64,000 bases of DNA, from positions 335,624,651 to 335,688,650 of the forward strand of contig NC_092874.1 in assembly GCF_028372415.1 (NCBI RefSeq), given 5' to 3'. Position 1 is the stretch's first letter. Each line of letters begins with the position of its first letter. The position numbers and the translations under genes were made by a program. The DNA comes from Notamacropus eugenii (lineage: Eukaryota > Chordata > Mammalia > Diprotodontia > Macropodidae). The notes under the pieces were generated by a model. It saw only the letters and a program-made list of their open reading frames with translations. It was not told the origin of the DNA and searched no databases. Below, piece by piece: positions 10,681 to 21,644 of the stretch.

Positions 10681-13054
10681 AAGCGTACATGCAGCCCACA
10701 GATGTCATATAAGAAAAATCTTCAGAGCAATTAGACATTCCAGAAGGAGGCTTGGCTGTAGATTCCCATCACCAGAGGTATGTAAGTAGAAGATGGATGA
10801 CCATGTACTGCTTGTATTTGTAACCTAAGTCTCAAAGCCCATTGGTATGAGATTGTTAAGAGATATTGGTGTCTCCTCCTTAGTGTAGCCCAATGCCCTG
10901 TACCTGGGTGAAGGGCAGAGCAGAGTTATTGAAAGCAGGAGAGAGGAGAGCTATTCTTTCTCTTCAAGTCTCTTCAGGCTTCAGGCACTCCTGGCTTCCA
11001 GCTTTGAAAGAGAAAATGGAAGGTGCCAATTGCACTTCAGGTTGCTGAAGGAAAAGAAGCTGGGAAGAAGCTGAAATGAGATGAGCTGGCAATCTCCATC
11101 ATGTCCCTGTTTTCCCACTTGCTACACTAGAGATTTTGGGGAACTCCCTGTGGGTGAGATCTAGGATTCCCTCTCCTGATTGAGCTGACTTACCTCACTC
11201 CCAATGGGAGAGCTCCTTCTCTCTGAGCAGTCTGGTACATATTCTCCTATGTATACTTTCTGTATCAAATTGGATAAATGGGTTTCTTGGCTAATTGCTG
11301 CGTGTATTCATTGTAAAACTGATATTTGGTGGGAAAGGGGTCTTGCTCATCTCAATTAATGAAACAACAATCAGAAGTTTGATTGAATCTGAAAACCACA
11401 TCAGCTAGACTAACAATATTCGAGGGAGAAAATAGATATAATTCTAGCCTAGTATCCTTTCTCTCCCAGGAAAAGAGTTGCCAAGCTTCTGACCCCCCAC
11501 CTCTTAATTCTCCTTCTGGTAGGAATTAAAGTGTCCCTTGGAGAAGGGTGGGGGGGAGAAGTGGCTAGAGACCTCTGTTCTGTCTCCCTTTCAGCCACAC
11601 AATGGCACTCCCATGCTACATGTGGGAGACAGACCCTGTTACACAATGTAGAGGGGATTTCTGTTCAACTGAGGGTTGGACTATTTCATCTTAAAGGACC
11701 CTTCCAACTCTGAGATTTTGTGATTCTATGATAGCCCTTTGTGGTAGATGCAGTACAAGATAGACATTGGACTGGTTTTTTCTTCCCTCTAAGCAGCCAG
11801 GAAGCTATCCCAGAGATTGGATTGGTCCAAGGGATTAAGGCTCACGCTATTGATTTGATTTAGGGCATAAACAACCAGTACACAAGGAGTCAGTGCCCTC
11901 AGACTTGGTAATATTCAGCTGCTGTTTTAAGTCACAGCATCCAACATCCTGCTGCCCAGATGTGTTTTCAGATGATGACTAGAGGGTTCAGTCCCTGAAC
12001 CAGTGCTGTACCCTTATTGAATTTCCTTTTACTTTGTCTAAGTAAACCCTCTTTTGTTCAATGTTACATGATCTAATAATGTTAATATTCTGCAAGTGGC
12101 TCATTTTGTTCCAGTCCAAACCTGAACCACCAGGTCAGCCTGAATCAGGTCCAGCCTATTCATATCCTTCATTCTTAAACTCTAAGAAGTGCCTAAAACT
12201 AAAGGAGTATATAGAGATGTGACAGAGACCTTCAGCCTTTAGAGAATCAATATGGAGGGTGAGTCAACCAATTCCAAGCTGGTAAAGTCATCCCTAGAAG
12301 CTCAGCTACTGGGTAGAGTTTTCAGGGATTCGGGTCATTGCTGCTTTCTCTTTGCTCCTACCAAAGTGTAGCTGACCCTCCTACCCCAGACTCCCAGACA
12401 CATCAGTAGTAGCTCTTGGGAGTTTAGGGTTAAACTGTGATCATGGAAGAGAGCAAATGTAATGGACCCATAAAGAAGCAAGCAAGCATGGGACCCACAT
12501 CTAATTTATCATCACTGTCTAACCATTGAGCAAACCTTTTCTGACGGTTACATATAGTATAAGGGGAGAGGTGAGGGTTTAGAATTCTGCACAAAGGACA
12601 GATACCAATGAGAACAATGTTCAGGTTTCCCCTCCAAATGGTCCCACCCTACAGAAAGGACAGGAAGAGCAAAAAATGAAGTGAAATCCATGTCATTGGC
12701 TTCGGAATCACTTTTTGCTCTGGGAAATCAGAAAAACCAGCTGCTTCCAACAGAGTCAGTTTGTGAAGCTCACAGAGAGAGGTCAAAGGATAAGAAGAAA
12801 GGGCGAAGGAATTGAGGGAGTGGCCCCTCGTCTGGAGCCATGGCTCCAGATGGTTATACTTGTAGTTTGTTATATTTAGCCAGGAGGAGAGGTGGAGAGA
12901 TAGATGGCTGGGTGCAGCTGCCCCACTCACACTAATGTTTAGGGATAGGTGAGTACGACTCAGGTGCATAAAATAAGCAGATACGTCAAATAAGGAGATC
13001 TATAAGGAGATACCTCACACAGATAGAGTGATTTATGCTTGTTAAATCAGGGCC
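10681..13054. other. Unassigned 5' flanking DNA
   Basis: A 2.4-kb stretch without a recognised gene. A short SINE-like tail ('cccttccaactctgagattt') lies near 11699. Given known human synteny, the neighbour upstream of LLGL1 would be ALKBH5. I could not recognise ALKBH5 coding sequence here. Confidence 0.45.
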
Positions 13055-13215
13055 ATATCTGTTATCTCGACTGATGCTCACAACGCCCTGGGAGCAGACT
13101 GGGCAAATGCTATCTCCATTTGACAGGTAAGAAAATGGAGGTTTAAGAAAATGAGACAATTTGCCCAAAGACACCAGGTGAGCCAATAGCAAAATCTAGA
13201 TTGGGACCCAGGTCT
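13055..13215 (-). mobile_element. MIR-like SINE
   Basis: Antisense MIR blocks: 'ctccatttgacaggtaagaa', 'gacaatttgcccaaag' and 'gggacccaggtcttctgact'. Confidence 0.75.
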
Positions 13216-13924
13216 TCTGACTCTGCCTTGTCTCCTAATAAATAGGATGACAGATGAGGCCATTAGATATTCAAAGGGTTGAAAGTTCAAAGGGTTAGGA
13301 TGAGTATTTAGAATCTTTGGAGCCTAAGGGCAATGATCATGCATCTTTGTGTCTGGCACAGAGATGACCATGGGGGGGTGGGGGTGGGCCATGGTCCTTT
13401 GTCCCTACCACTGCCAATATTCACTTCTTTTTCCCCCCCTTTCTTTTTCTTTGCTTCTCTATAGATTCTTTTTTCCTTCTCCCCTGCTGAGGCCTAAGGC
13501 TGGCCAAGGGCATTGGGAGGGCTTCCAAGGGGGACATTCTGGCAAGAGGCATGGGAGGCTTGACTCTGCTTGTAGATCCTGCTCCTCATGTCAGGAATCA
13601 GGGGTCCCATGACTGACATTTCCAGTGGCCTCTCCTTACAGCTGCAGGGTGAGAATGGCTTAGGGCTTGAGCTGAGTTCAGCATGAATTCCATTCCACTG
13701 GCTCTTTTCCTATACTCTCAGTCCAGCTCCATCCGCCACCCAAGCAGTTTTGAATTTGGCAGTCCCCGTAATTTATTTCACGGGTACTCTCCAACAATTT
13801 CAGCTCCAGAATGGGAAGGCCTAGAGAGAAGGCTCCATAGTCTGGGGGGGAAGAGGGGAGAAGGTGGCCATAAACCTTGATAAAACAACCTGAAATGAAT
13901 ACGGATAACCATAGGATCATCGAT
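13216..13924. other. Unassigned 5' flanking DNA
   Basis: A C/T-rich and G-rich mixture around 13370-13600. The open frames here have no recognised similarity and low complexity. Confidence 0.45.
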
Positions 13925-14155
13925 TTGGAGCTAGATAGGAACTTAGAGTCAAGAAGACTCATCTCCCGGAGTTCAAATCCGTCCTCAGACACATAGTAGT
14001 TGTATGACCCTGGGCAAGTCACTTTACCCTGTTTGTCTCAGTTACCTCATCTGTAAAATGAGCCAGAGTAGGAAATGGTAACCACTCCAGTATCTTTACC
14101 AGGAAAACACCAAATGGGGTCACAAAAAGTCAGACACAATTGAAATGACCAAGCA
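13925..14155 (+). mobile_element. Marsupial long tRNA-headed SINE
   Basis: It has 'ctgggcaagtcactttaccc', 'cctcatctgtaaaatgagcc', 'ggtaaccactccagtatctt', 'accaaatggggtcac' and 'gtcagacacaattgaaatga'. Confidence 0.9.
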
Positions 14156-14159
14156 GCAA

Positions 14160-14240
14160 CAGAACACCTCAGAACCCAACTGGTCCAACTTATTTTATAG
14201 GTGAAGAGACTAAGGCCCAAAGAGGTTACTCAAGTTATCA
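14160..14240 (-). mobile_element. MIR-like SINE fragment
   Basis: Antisense MIR core: 'acttattttataggtgaaga' and 'gactaaggcccaaagaggtt'. Confidence 0.6.
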
Positions 14241-14269
14241 TAGGTATTAAGTAGCCAGAGCACTGGTGT

Positions 14270-14830
14270 TGGGGGTGTAAGTTCAGTTCCATGTGGACAG
14301 TCTCGGGTGGGTAAAGGTGAGAGCTTCTAAACCTTAGAGTTCTCATGAGGCCCCCCAGGAAACAGCAGGGAATTGAGGAGTGAGATCTCGTGTATTTCCG
14401 CCTCTTCCCATGAGAACGTGATGGGAGAGAGCATCCCCGCCCTCGAGACTGGCCCGGATCTGGGCACACCTATTGTTATCTAACAGGCACCGTATTCAGG
14501 TGCAAACTATGCGGCAGGAGAGCTTAAGTAGGGTCAGGAAAGCCCGAAGGCGCTCTTAGCGCTGAGGGGACCTTACAGGACAGAAGGCCCCTTTTCCTCT
14601 CTTCGCTCTTCCCTCCCCCCTCTCTCCCCACTTCCACTTCTGCTTTCATTCTCTTACTGTAAGATCTTTGCCTCCTTGGGAGATTCCCCTCTCTCCTAAG
14701 GAAGAGTTCCCCCTGCACATGTAACCAGGACCCTGAATAAAGCCTAACCCTTGTTCGACTCCGGAAAGTCTCTTCTCTCATACGTTTATCCGGTTTGGCC
14801 AGCCGAAGACCTGTGATAGGTAAGGTAAGA
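14270..14830 (+). mobile_element. Probable solo LTR of an endogenous retrovirus
   Basis: The composition differs from the flanks: moderately GC-rich with CpGs. A polyadenylation signal AATAAA (14736-14741) is followed by 'gcctaacccttgttcgactc' and a C/T-rich U5-like stretch, the typical R-U5 arrangement. A TATA-like 'cttaag' (14522) lies ~210 bp upstream. No retroviral coding sequence or primer-binding site follows within the next kilobase, consistent with a solo LTR. The ends are uncertain and no target-site duplication could be fixed. Confidence 0.5.
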
Positions 14831-14879
14831 CTCGGGTAGCCCTCAGGCCTCTAGGCCTGGCACACTGGGACTCAAAGTC

Positions 14880-15040
14880 TGACTCTGATGTTTATTATCA
14901 GTACTACTAACTTCCTACTATTATTATTGTGACTAAGTGACCCCGGGTAAGTCACTTAGTCCTGTTTCCTCATCTGTAGAATGAAGGGGTTTGATTAGAT
15001 GGCTTTGGAGGTCCCTTCCCACTGTAGATTTATTCTCCTA
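14880..15040 (+). mobile_element. MIR-like SINE
   Basis: It has 'gtgaccccgggtaagtcact', 'cctgtttcctcatctgtaga' and the 3' 'ggaggtcccttcccactgta'. Confidence 0.75.
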
Positions 15041-15350
15041 TGACCCTAAAACAGAGAACCTTCTGACAAGGAATAGATAATTTAGTAGGGTGGATGTGAC
15101 CCATGTTGATAATAGTCATCCATATTGAAGATCATCTGGTCCTCAGGCTACAAACTCCCGGATGGTGTGGGCTAGTTCTTTTCCTTCCGCTGTTTTCTTC
15201 CTTGCCTATGATAGGGTCTTGCTCCAAGGGTACCCAATACATAGTCTTGTCTTCATTCTTCTTGACCAGGAAGGAGTTAAGGGAATGGAACAGAGGTTTA
15301 AGATCTGGGAAGAGTAATCCTCTGGCTGGAGATCTTCCCCCAAATGTACT

Positions 15351-15475
15351 TAGTTATAAGTTCCACGAAGGCAGGGATCATGTCTTGTCTAAACTTTGTA
15401 TGTTCTTCCTCTGCCCTGAGTCCAGTGCTGAACACACAGCAGGTGATTAATGCATATTTGTTGGGTTGAATGTCA
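15351..15475 (+). mobile_element. CR1-clade LINE 3' end fragment, sense
   Basis: It has 'ttccacgaaggcagggatca', 'tgtcttgtctaaactttgta' and 'attaatgcatatttgttggg'. This is the classic L2/L3 3' terminus. Confidence 0.75.
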
Positions 15476-16020
15476 AAGCACTGGGGCCAGCTGGCATAGG
15501 GGCTGGAGTTGGGGAGGTACCAAGGACGATCTTGGCCCATTCTCCAAAGCACTTTCCCCTCCTTCCTGTCAGAGCATGCCTGTCATTCTCCCAGCTCAGT
15601 GCTCCTCCCTGCCCACCTGCCTTCCTGATTAACCCCACCTTACTCAGCATCTCTGCAGGCCAGCACACAGGTTAAACTTGATTCATTTGCATTCATTGTA
15701 TTTTTCTGTGCCAATGTTTATGACTTATCTCCATTCCCCCAGCTAGAGTGGGCCTCCCTGAGGGTTCCGCTGGTGCTTCATCAATGCTGCTGGCTGACAG
15801 GTCAGGGACCTGATGAAGGAACAACACTGGTTTGGGAAGGAGTTAGGAAGAGGGTATAAGTCCCTCCCCCCACCTCAACCGTCATCCCCCACATGCCACC
15901 CCTAAGGCAGATGAGGATAATGGAGGCAGCAAAAGAAGGGAGAACCACCTTCACTGGCCCTGGGTGCCTTGTGGAACATCACAGTTATAAGAAACAGTAA
16001 AGACCTCTGGACCAACTCTA
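15476..16020. other. Unassigned 5' flanking DNA
   Basis: About 545 bp, relatively GC-rich with no recognised repeat. It may be unique sequence, but I could not assign a function. Confidence 0.45.
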
Positions 16021-16700
16021 TTTGGTCAGTCAAGAAGAATTTATTAAGTACCTGCTCTGTGTCAGGCACTATGTGTTGAGCAATGGGGATATAAAGAAAG
16101 GTAAAAATATGGTCCTACCCTGCCCTGACCTCAAGGAGCTCACTGTAATGGGTGAGAAAACATGCAGACAACTATGTACAAACAGATATATACCCCATAG
16201 ATTGGAGGTAACTGCAGACGGAAAGCCCTGGGAGTGAAATTTAAACAGGTTTTTAAAGGAAGCCAAGAGATGGAGGTGAGGAAGTAGAGCATTCCAGGCA
16301 TGGGAATCTCATATTTGATCCTGGAGGTAACAGGCAGCAGATGGAGTTTACTGAGTAGGGGGGAGGAAGAAGTGGTTAGGAAGTTGGGAGGAAAAGACGT
16401 GCTCTAGGAAGATCCTGTTGGCATCTCAGGGGAAGATTTACTGCAGTCAGGAGAAACTTGAGGCAGGTAGACCAGCCAGGAAGCTATAATACAGGCATGA
16501 AGTGATGAGAACCTATACAGGGGAAGAGACTGTGTGAGTGAAGAGAGGGAGGGAAATATGTGAGAGAAGTTAAGGCAGAAATAAGACTAGGCAACATGGC
16601 CACGTAGGGTGAGCGTGAGAGCTGAAAATGACATTCAAGTTGTGAGCCAGGCTGCCTGGATGGTGGTGTGGTGTAAGAACAAAGTTGAGATAGGTCTAAG
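16021..16700 (-). mobile_element. CR1-clade LINE relic, 3' half
   Basis: It begins at the 3' terminus ('atttattaagtacctgctct', 'gtcaggcactatgtgttgag') and continues through 'cctcaaggagctcactgtaa', 'ggtttttaaaggaagccaag', 'tagagcattccaggcatggg', 'cagcagatggagtttactga' and 'gttgtgagccaggctgcctg'. All are in antisense order. Confidence 0.85.
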
Positions 16701-17109
16701 GTTTGGAGACTGAGGTCAGAGAGAAGTAACTCAGCCAAGGTCACAAGACTAGTGACTACATCTGGGGCTGGTGAGAGAGAGGTTTTAGTGAGTGCCTTTT
16801 CAGCTATACCCTTCTTGCTTTGTACTCTTTGTCAACAGGTGCATTCTCCCAGCACGGTTCTAGTTTTCCTCAGTGAATCACATTCCATACATAAGGCTGG
16901 TTTTGGAACCTACCTCTGCTCCCCAGCTGTCTCTTTCACCCATTGTCCTGTGGACTAAGGACAGCCCTCTTTGCCCTGCTCAGTGCTGGCAGCTGGCACA
17001 GAGCCAACTCCCAGCAGCTCTGGTTCAGTGTTGACTTGTATTGACAAATTGGGTTTTCTCTTTATTTCTTGGTCCAACAGATGTCCAGACTCCAGATGGG
17101 GTATACTTT
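16701..17109. other. Unassigned 5' flanking DNA
   Basis: Nothing was recognised beyond a possible MIR remnant near 16705-16755 ('gtaactcagccaaggtcaca'). Confidence 0.45.
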
Positions 17110-17540
17110 TTTAAAAGTAAGTTTTATTAATAGCTTTTGTTTTTATAGCACAATAATTTCTAGAAATATCAGCTAAAATTGAATCCTCCTGAGCTAATAA
17201 GGAAAACGTTAAACAAAAACACCTGGTTAGAGGGATGGCATCTGATGGTGTGGCAGTAGTAGCCCCTGGCTGCAGGCTGAGTCAGTAATTCAGTCAGTAA
17301 ACATAGAGGGAGTTATGCTTCATTATTTTCTCGACAATGATATTATTAATTTTTTTACCTGATTATTTCCTTTTCACTTACATCGTTGTAGCTGTGAATA
17401 CTGTTCTTTGGTTCTTATAGCTTTCCATATTACTTCATACAAATATTCCCACATTTTTCTGAATTCCTCATATTTATCGTTCTTTCTGCCTGACAATATT
17501 CCATTACAATTTCTATGCCACAATTTGTTCACTCATTCCT
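17110..17540 (-). mobile_element. L1-type LINE 3' region fragment
   Basis: It contains 'gacaatattccattacaatt' followed by 'tatgccacaatttgttcact', a diverged counterpart of the 'tattccattatattcatata' block in the L1 at 58.7 kb. It is decayed and its limits are uncertain. Confidence 0.5.
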
Positions 17541-17748
17541 CCATCAATTGGAGCTATAGATGAGATTGAAACAAAACAAAAACACATCTCTTTTTACAAT
17601 CCCTACAATGGTCCCATTAAGACCGCATCAAAATCATCACTAAGGTGTGTGTGTTTCAGGGATGGGTACCTTTCTCTACCTCTAATCAGTGGGTAACAGC
17701 ACTGATCACTGTTCAACAATCCTTCCGCCAAGAAAAAACAAAAGTAGT

Positions 17749-17753
17749 ACACA

Positions 17754-17793
<40 letters not shown>
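17749..17793. repeat. (CA)n microsatellite
   Basis: A 45-bp CA run with one CC interruption at 17760-17761. Confidence 0.97.
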
Positions 17794-17795
<2 letters not shown>

Positions 17796-17819
17796 TAGCA
17801 TAGGGACCTCCTCAGACCC

Positions 17820-17835
17820 AGGTAGAACATATTTC
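17820..17835. repeat. Target-site duplication, left copy
   Basis: AGGTAGAACATATTTC is repeated with one mismatch at 19778-19793. It directly abuts the poly(T) of the L1 insertion. Confidence 0.85.
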
Positions 17836-19777
17836 TTTTTTTTTTTTTAATTAAATTATTTTATTTGTTTTCAGTTTTTGATAATCACTTCCATATATCT
17901 TAGATTTTTTTTCTCTCCCTTCCCCTCTTTCTCCCCTCCCTCCCCACTCACTCTCTCCCTGAGAAGGCATACAATCTTATATAGGTTCTACATATACATT
18001 CCTATTAAATGCATGTTGCATAGAAGAATTAAAATGAATGGGAGAAACCATAAAACAAAACAAAACATAATACAAAAGAAAATGGACTGCTTCTGTCTGC
18101 AATCCAATTCCATAGTTCCTTCTCTGGATGTGGAAGGCATTTTGGCTCAAGAGTCCACTGGAAATTTTTTAAGTCCTTGCATTGCAATGAAGTACTAAGT
18201 CTACCAGAAAAATGCATGTATGTATATAAAATGTATGCATGTTTTTGTAGCCCTTTGGACATAGTTCAAAATTGCTCTCCAGAATAGCTGGATCAGCTCA
18301 CAGCTCCACCAACAATGAATTAGTGTGCCAACTCTCCCGCATCTTCTCCAACATTTATCATCTTCCTGTTTTGTCATGTTAGCCAATCTGATAGGTGTGA
18401 TGTGGAATCTCAGAGTTGTATTGATTTGCATCTCTCTAAATCAATAGAGCATTTTTTCATATGACTATAGCTAGCTTTAATTTCTTCTTCTGAAAACTGC
18501 CTGTTCATATCCTTTGACCATTTATCAATTGGGGAATGACTTGTATTCTTGTATATTTGACTCAGTTCTCTATATATTTTAGAAATGAGGCTTTTATCAC
18601 AGATACTAGCTGCAAAAATTCTTTCCCAGTTTTCTGCTTCCCTCCTAATCTTGGTTGCATTGAGTTTGTTTGTGCAAAAACTTTCAATTTAATGTAATCA
18701 AAATTATCCATTTTGCATTTCATAATGTTCTCTATCTCTTGTTTGGTCATAAATTTCTCCATTGTCCATAAATCGGACAAATATGCTATTCCTTGCTCCC
18801 CTAATTTGTTTATAGTATCAGTCTTTATACCTAGATCATGTATCCATTTGGACTTTATTCTTGTGTACAGTGTCCGGCATTGATCTATGCCCAGTTTCCG
18901 CCACACTGCTATCCAGTTTTTCCAGAAATTTTTGTCAAACAGTGAGTTCTCATCCCAGAAGCTGGGGTCCTTTGGTTTATCAAACAGTTGATTGCTATAT
19001 TCATTAACTACTGTGTCTTGAGTACCTAACTGATTCTACTGGTCTGCCCCTCTGTTTCTTAGCCAGTACCAAGTGGTTTTGATGATTGCTGCTTTATAAT
19101 ACAATTTGAGATCTGGTAGGGCTAGGCCACCTTCCCTAGCAATTCTTTTCATTAGTTGCCTTGATATTCTGGACCTTTTGTTCTTCCAGATGAATTTTGA
19201 TATTTTTTCTAGCTCTAGAAAATAATTATCTGGTAGTTTGATGGTTATGGCACTAAGTAAATTAATTTAGGTAGAATTGTCATTTTGATTATATTAGCTT
19301 GGCCTACCCACAAGCAACTGATGTTTTTCCACTTACCTAGATCTGACTTTATTCGTGGGAAGTGTTTTGTAATTATGTTCATATATTCCTTGGGTTTGTT
19401 TTGGCAGGCAGACCCCCAGATATTCTATAGTGTCTACTATAGCTTTAAATGGGATTTCCCTATCTCTTGCTGTTGGACTTCGTTAGTAATATATAGAAAT
19501 GCAGATGACTTGTCTGGGTTTATTTTGTAACCTGCAACTTTGCCAAAGACGTTTATTATTTCAAGTAGTTTTTTACTTGATACTCTGGGATTCTCTAAAT
19601 ATATCATATCATCTGCAAAGAGTGATAACTTAGTTTCTTCTTTGCCTATTCTAATTCCTTCAATTTCTTTTTCTTCTCTTATTGCTTCAGCTAGCATTTC
19701 TAATACCATATTGAATAACAGTGGTGATAATGGACATCCTTGTTTCACCCTGATCTTATTGGAAATACATCTAGCTT
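17836..19777 (-). mobile_element. 5'-truncated L1 LINE with ORF2 C-terminal half
   Basis: The element lies antisense. Its poly(A) tail appears as poly(T) at 17836-17848, followed by a C/T-rich 3' UTR and then ORF2 sequence. Conceptual translation of the minus strand gives a reverse-transcriptase fragment with the catalytic LFADD motif (frame 19437-19748). It also gives downstream ORF2 pieces (18562-18906) and a C-terminal CWR.CG..GTL.HCWW motif (18201-18431). Stops and frameshifts separate them, so it is inactive. The 5' end is cut within ORF2, ~1.94 kb of a full-length element of about 6 kb. Near-identical flanking duplications mark it as one retrotransposition event. Confidence 0.95.
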
Positions 19778-19793
19778 AGGTAGAACACATTTC
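19778..19793. repeat. Target-site duplication, right copy
   Basis: AGGTAGAACACATTTC matches 17820-17835 at 15 of 16 positions. Confidence 0.85.
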
Positions 19794-19849
19794 AAAATGT
19801 CCTTGGGGCCAGGAAGGGAAGAAACCCTATGCTGGGGGGGAAAGTCCAG

Positions 19850-20010
19850 TACTGGAAGCCTGGAGATATTCTAAGTAGCCCACGATCATTATGTGACCTT
19901 GGTGGGCAAATCACTTCATCTCTTGTGTCTCAGTTTCCTCATCCATTAAATAAGAGAGTTGGACTAGGTAACTGATAAGATCTCTTCTCATGATGACATT
20001 CTACATTGTC
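19850..20010 (+). mobile_element. MIR-like SINE
   Basis: It has 'atgtgaccttggtgggcaaa', 'tcacttcatctcttgtgtct' and 'cagtttcctcatccattaaa', then a tail ending 'gataagatctcttctcatga'. Confidence 0.75.
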
Positions 20011-20159
20011 TTAACATGGATGGAATGTGGTATCCTGGCTTGTTCATTGGCCTGGGAACTGTCAGCTTTCACAACAATGCTGTGCTAACTAGGATAGTTC
20101 CTGCACTCCCAGGATCTTCCACACTAAAAGGAGATATGATCTTCATGTCCAATATCACA

Positions 20160-20330
20160 TTATAGGATCACACGTTAAGTAAGAGCCGAAAGGGACCTTA
20201 GAGGTCAATCTGATACAACAAATGCGAAAACCAAAGCCCATAGAGGTCAGGTAGCTTCCCCAAGGTTGCACAGGTAGTAAACATAACAAGGATTGGAACC
20301 CAGGTCTTCGGTCTCCAAATCCAGCACTTT
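20160..20330 (-). mobile_element. MIR-like SINE
   Basis: Antisense blocks: 'agagccgaaagggaccttag', 'ccccaaggttgcacaggtag' and 'ggaacccaggtcttcggtct'. Confidence 0.75.
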
Positions 20331-20339
20331 CCAATCCTA

Positions 20340-20515
20340 GCTCTGGCTTTGTCTCCTACTGCGTCACTTAACTTCCCCTGAACGTCTTTATCTATGAAAT
20401 GGGCATAAACTTCTCCTGACCTACTGGGACTTTACTGTTCTTGTAAAGATCAAGTGGGAAAGTAGATATGAAAAGCGCTTTAAAAGTTCTTGAGCCCTAG
20501 GATGCAGGATATTGT
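20340..20515 (+). mobile_element. MIR-like SINE
   Basis: It has 'tgcgtcacttaacttcccct', 'ctttatctatgaaatgggca' and 'gatatgaaaagcgctttaaa'. Confidence 0.65.
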
Positions 20516-21108
20516 TATAATTTCTCCTCAAAACAAGTTTTGAGTTGTTCTTGAGATTCTGATTCCGAATCGCTATCCCTTTTGTACGTATTCTTTATCC
20601 AACGGAGCCAGTCTTCACAATAGCCCTGCAAAGCGGGAAGGGCAGATATTATGATCATTTTATAAAAAGAAGTGACTCCCCTGGAGTCAAGAAAGCCGGC
20701 AGGTGCTGGATTCGAAACCCGATCTCCTAGTTCCACGTCTCCCCTCTGTGCCCCACTGCGGGCTAATGGGATATGAAAGCGAGCCTCCCACTCAGCCCAA
20801 GCTACCGCTCACAGCCCAGCACCTCGATGGCACAGTTCTCCCTACAGTCCTCCGCAAAGTTCAAGTCAAACATCTCAGTCCCTGGCCCAAAGCTGGGACA
20901 TGGCGTGCCAATCCTCGGGCTGCGTTACAGGGAGAGGAAGGGGGAAAAGCAACAACGCACCAAGAGGGGGAGGAAAAAAAGAATCCCAAACCCCAATCAC
21001 ACACCAACAACAGGCAGGCCCTGCACTGGTGGAGAGGAAAAAAATCAAAGACTACCCCCCACCCAGCACGCACAAGCGATCCGCAGGCGCAGGCTTGGTC
21101 CCGGGAAA

Positions 21109-21122
21109 ACTACATTTCCCAG
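21109..21122 (+). promoter_or_regulatory. ZNF143/THAP11-type motif
   Basis: ACTACATTTCCCAG closely matches the ACTACAATTCCC promoter motif bound by ZNF143 with THAP11. It lies 442 bp upstream of the ATG inside the CpG island. Confidence 0.65.
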
Positions 21123-21224
21123 CGAGGCGCGCGGCCTTGGCACATGCTCGCTAAGGAAAGCGGAGCCGGGCAAACCCCGGGCCTTTGCCTCTCTCATTGT
21201 CTGGCTTCGGGATGCGGGAGTTGC

Positions 21225-21260
21225 GGGGCGAGGGGAGGGGGGACGGAGGGCGTTGCAGGG
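21225..21260 (+). promoter_or_regulatory. Potential G-quadruplex
   Basis: At least four runs of three or more G lie within 36 bp (runs beginning near 21225, 21231, 21236, 21247 and 21258). The tract is in the promoter ~300 bp upstream of the ATG. Confidence 0.55.
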
Positions 21261-21266
21261 AGTAGA

Positions 21267-21283
21267 GCTGATTGGTCGGGCGG
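21267..21283. promoter_or_regulatory. Inverted CCAAT box next to a GC box
   Basis: ATTGG (21271-21275) is an inverted CCAAT (NF-Y type) and is followed immediately by GGGCGG (21278-21283, Sp1/KLF type). Both lie about 290 bp before the start codon. Confidence 0.55.
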
Positions 21284-21563
21284 CGCGTCCGTCACTCCCA
21301 CCTTCTCTCTTTCTCCCCGCCTTCTCCTCCTAACCCCCACCTCCCCTCTTCCACTTCTGCTCCTCCTGCTCCTGCGGCCCCCTCCCCTCCGCCTCCGGCT
21401 TCCCCCGGGTTTTGCAGCGGGGCAGCGCCGCTGGATGCCCAGGCTCCCGCGAGGAGGGCGCGCTGGGGGCTTCTTGCATGGGGGGGTGCGGGGGGGAGAG
21501 GCCGGTGCTACATTGTTTCCGAACCCTTCCTCCTGAGACCCACGTCCGGCTCCGCAGCCCAAG

Positions 21564-21644
21564 ATGATGAAGTTTCGGTTCAGGCGGCAGGGCAACGACC
21601 CCCAGAGAGAGAAGATCAAGCAGGATCTCTTTGCATTTAACAAG
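21564..21644 (+). CDS. LLGL1: LLGL1 exon 1 coding part (residues 1-27)
   Basis: The translation is a 27-residue basic N-terminus: MMKFRFRRQG then NDPQREKIKQDLFAFNK. As I recall the human protein, this matches LLGL1 except for three substitutions (positions 11, 18 and 21). It differs clearly from LLGL2, which begins MRRF. LLGL1 is a cytosolic and cortical WD40-repeat scaffold of the Scribble polarity module. It binds and is phosphorylated by aPKC-PAR6, and it helps specify basolateral identity. The tandem ATG ATG start is retained with 'cccaag' upstream. I chose the first ATG because the family begins Met-Met. The exon ends at AAC AAG followed by the consensus donor GTGAGG at 21645, phase 0. 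This joins in frame to exon 2 at 37679. The 5' UTR lies within the CpG island but its start is unknown. Confidence 0.95.

Noticed and set aside
1..20880. Search for the 3' end of ALKBH5, the expected upstream neighbour
   Set aside because: No coding similarity was recognised. It may lie beyond the window or only its 3' untranslated region could be present, which I cannot identify by eye.
20703..21536. 277-codon open frame just upstream of the LLGL1 start
   Set aside because: It lies in CpG-island promoter DNA where stop codons are scarce. Competing open frames exist in other frames and on the minus strand, the composition is Pro/Arg/Leu-rich, and no domain was recognised.
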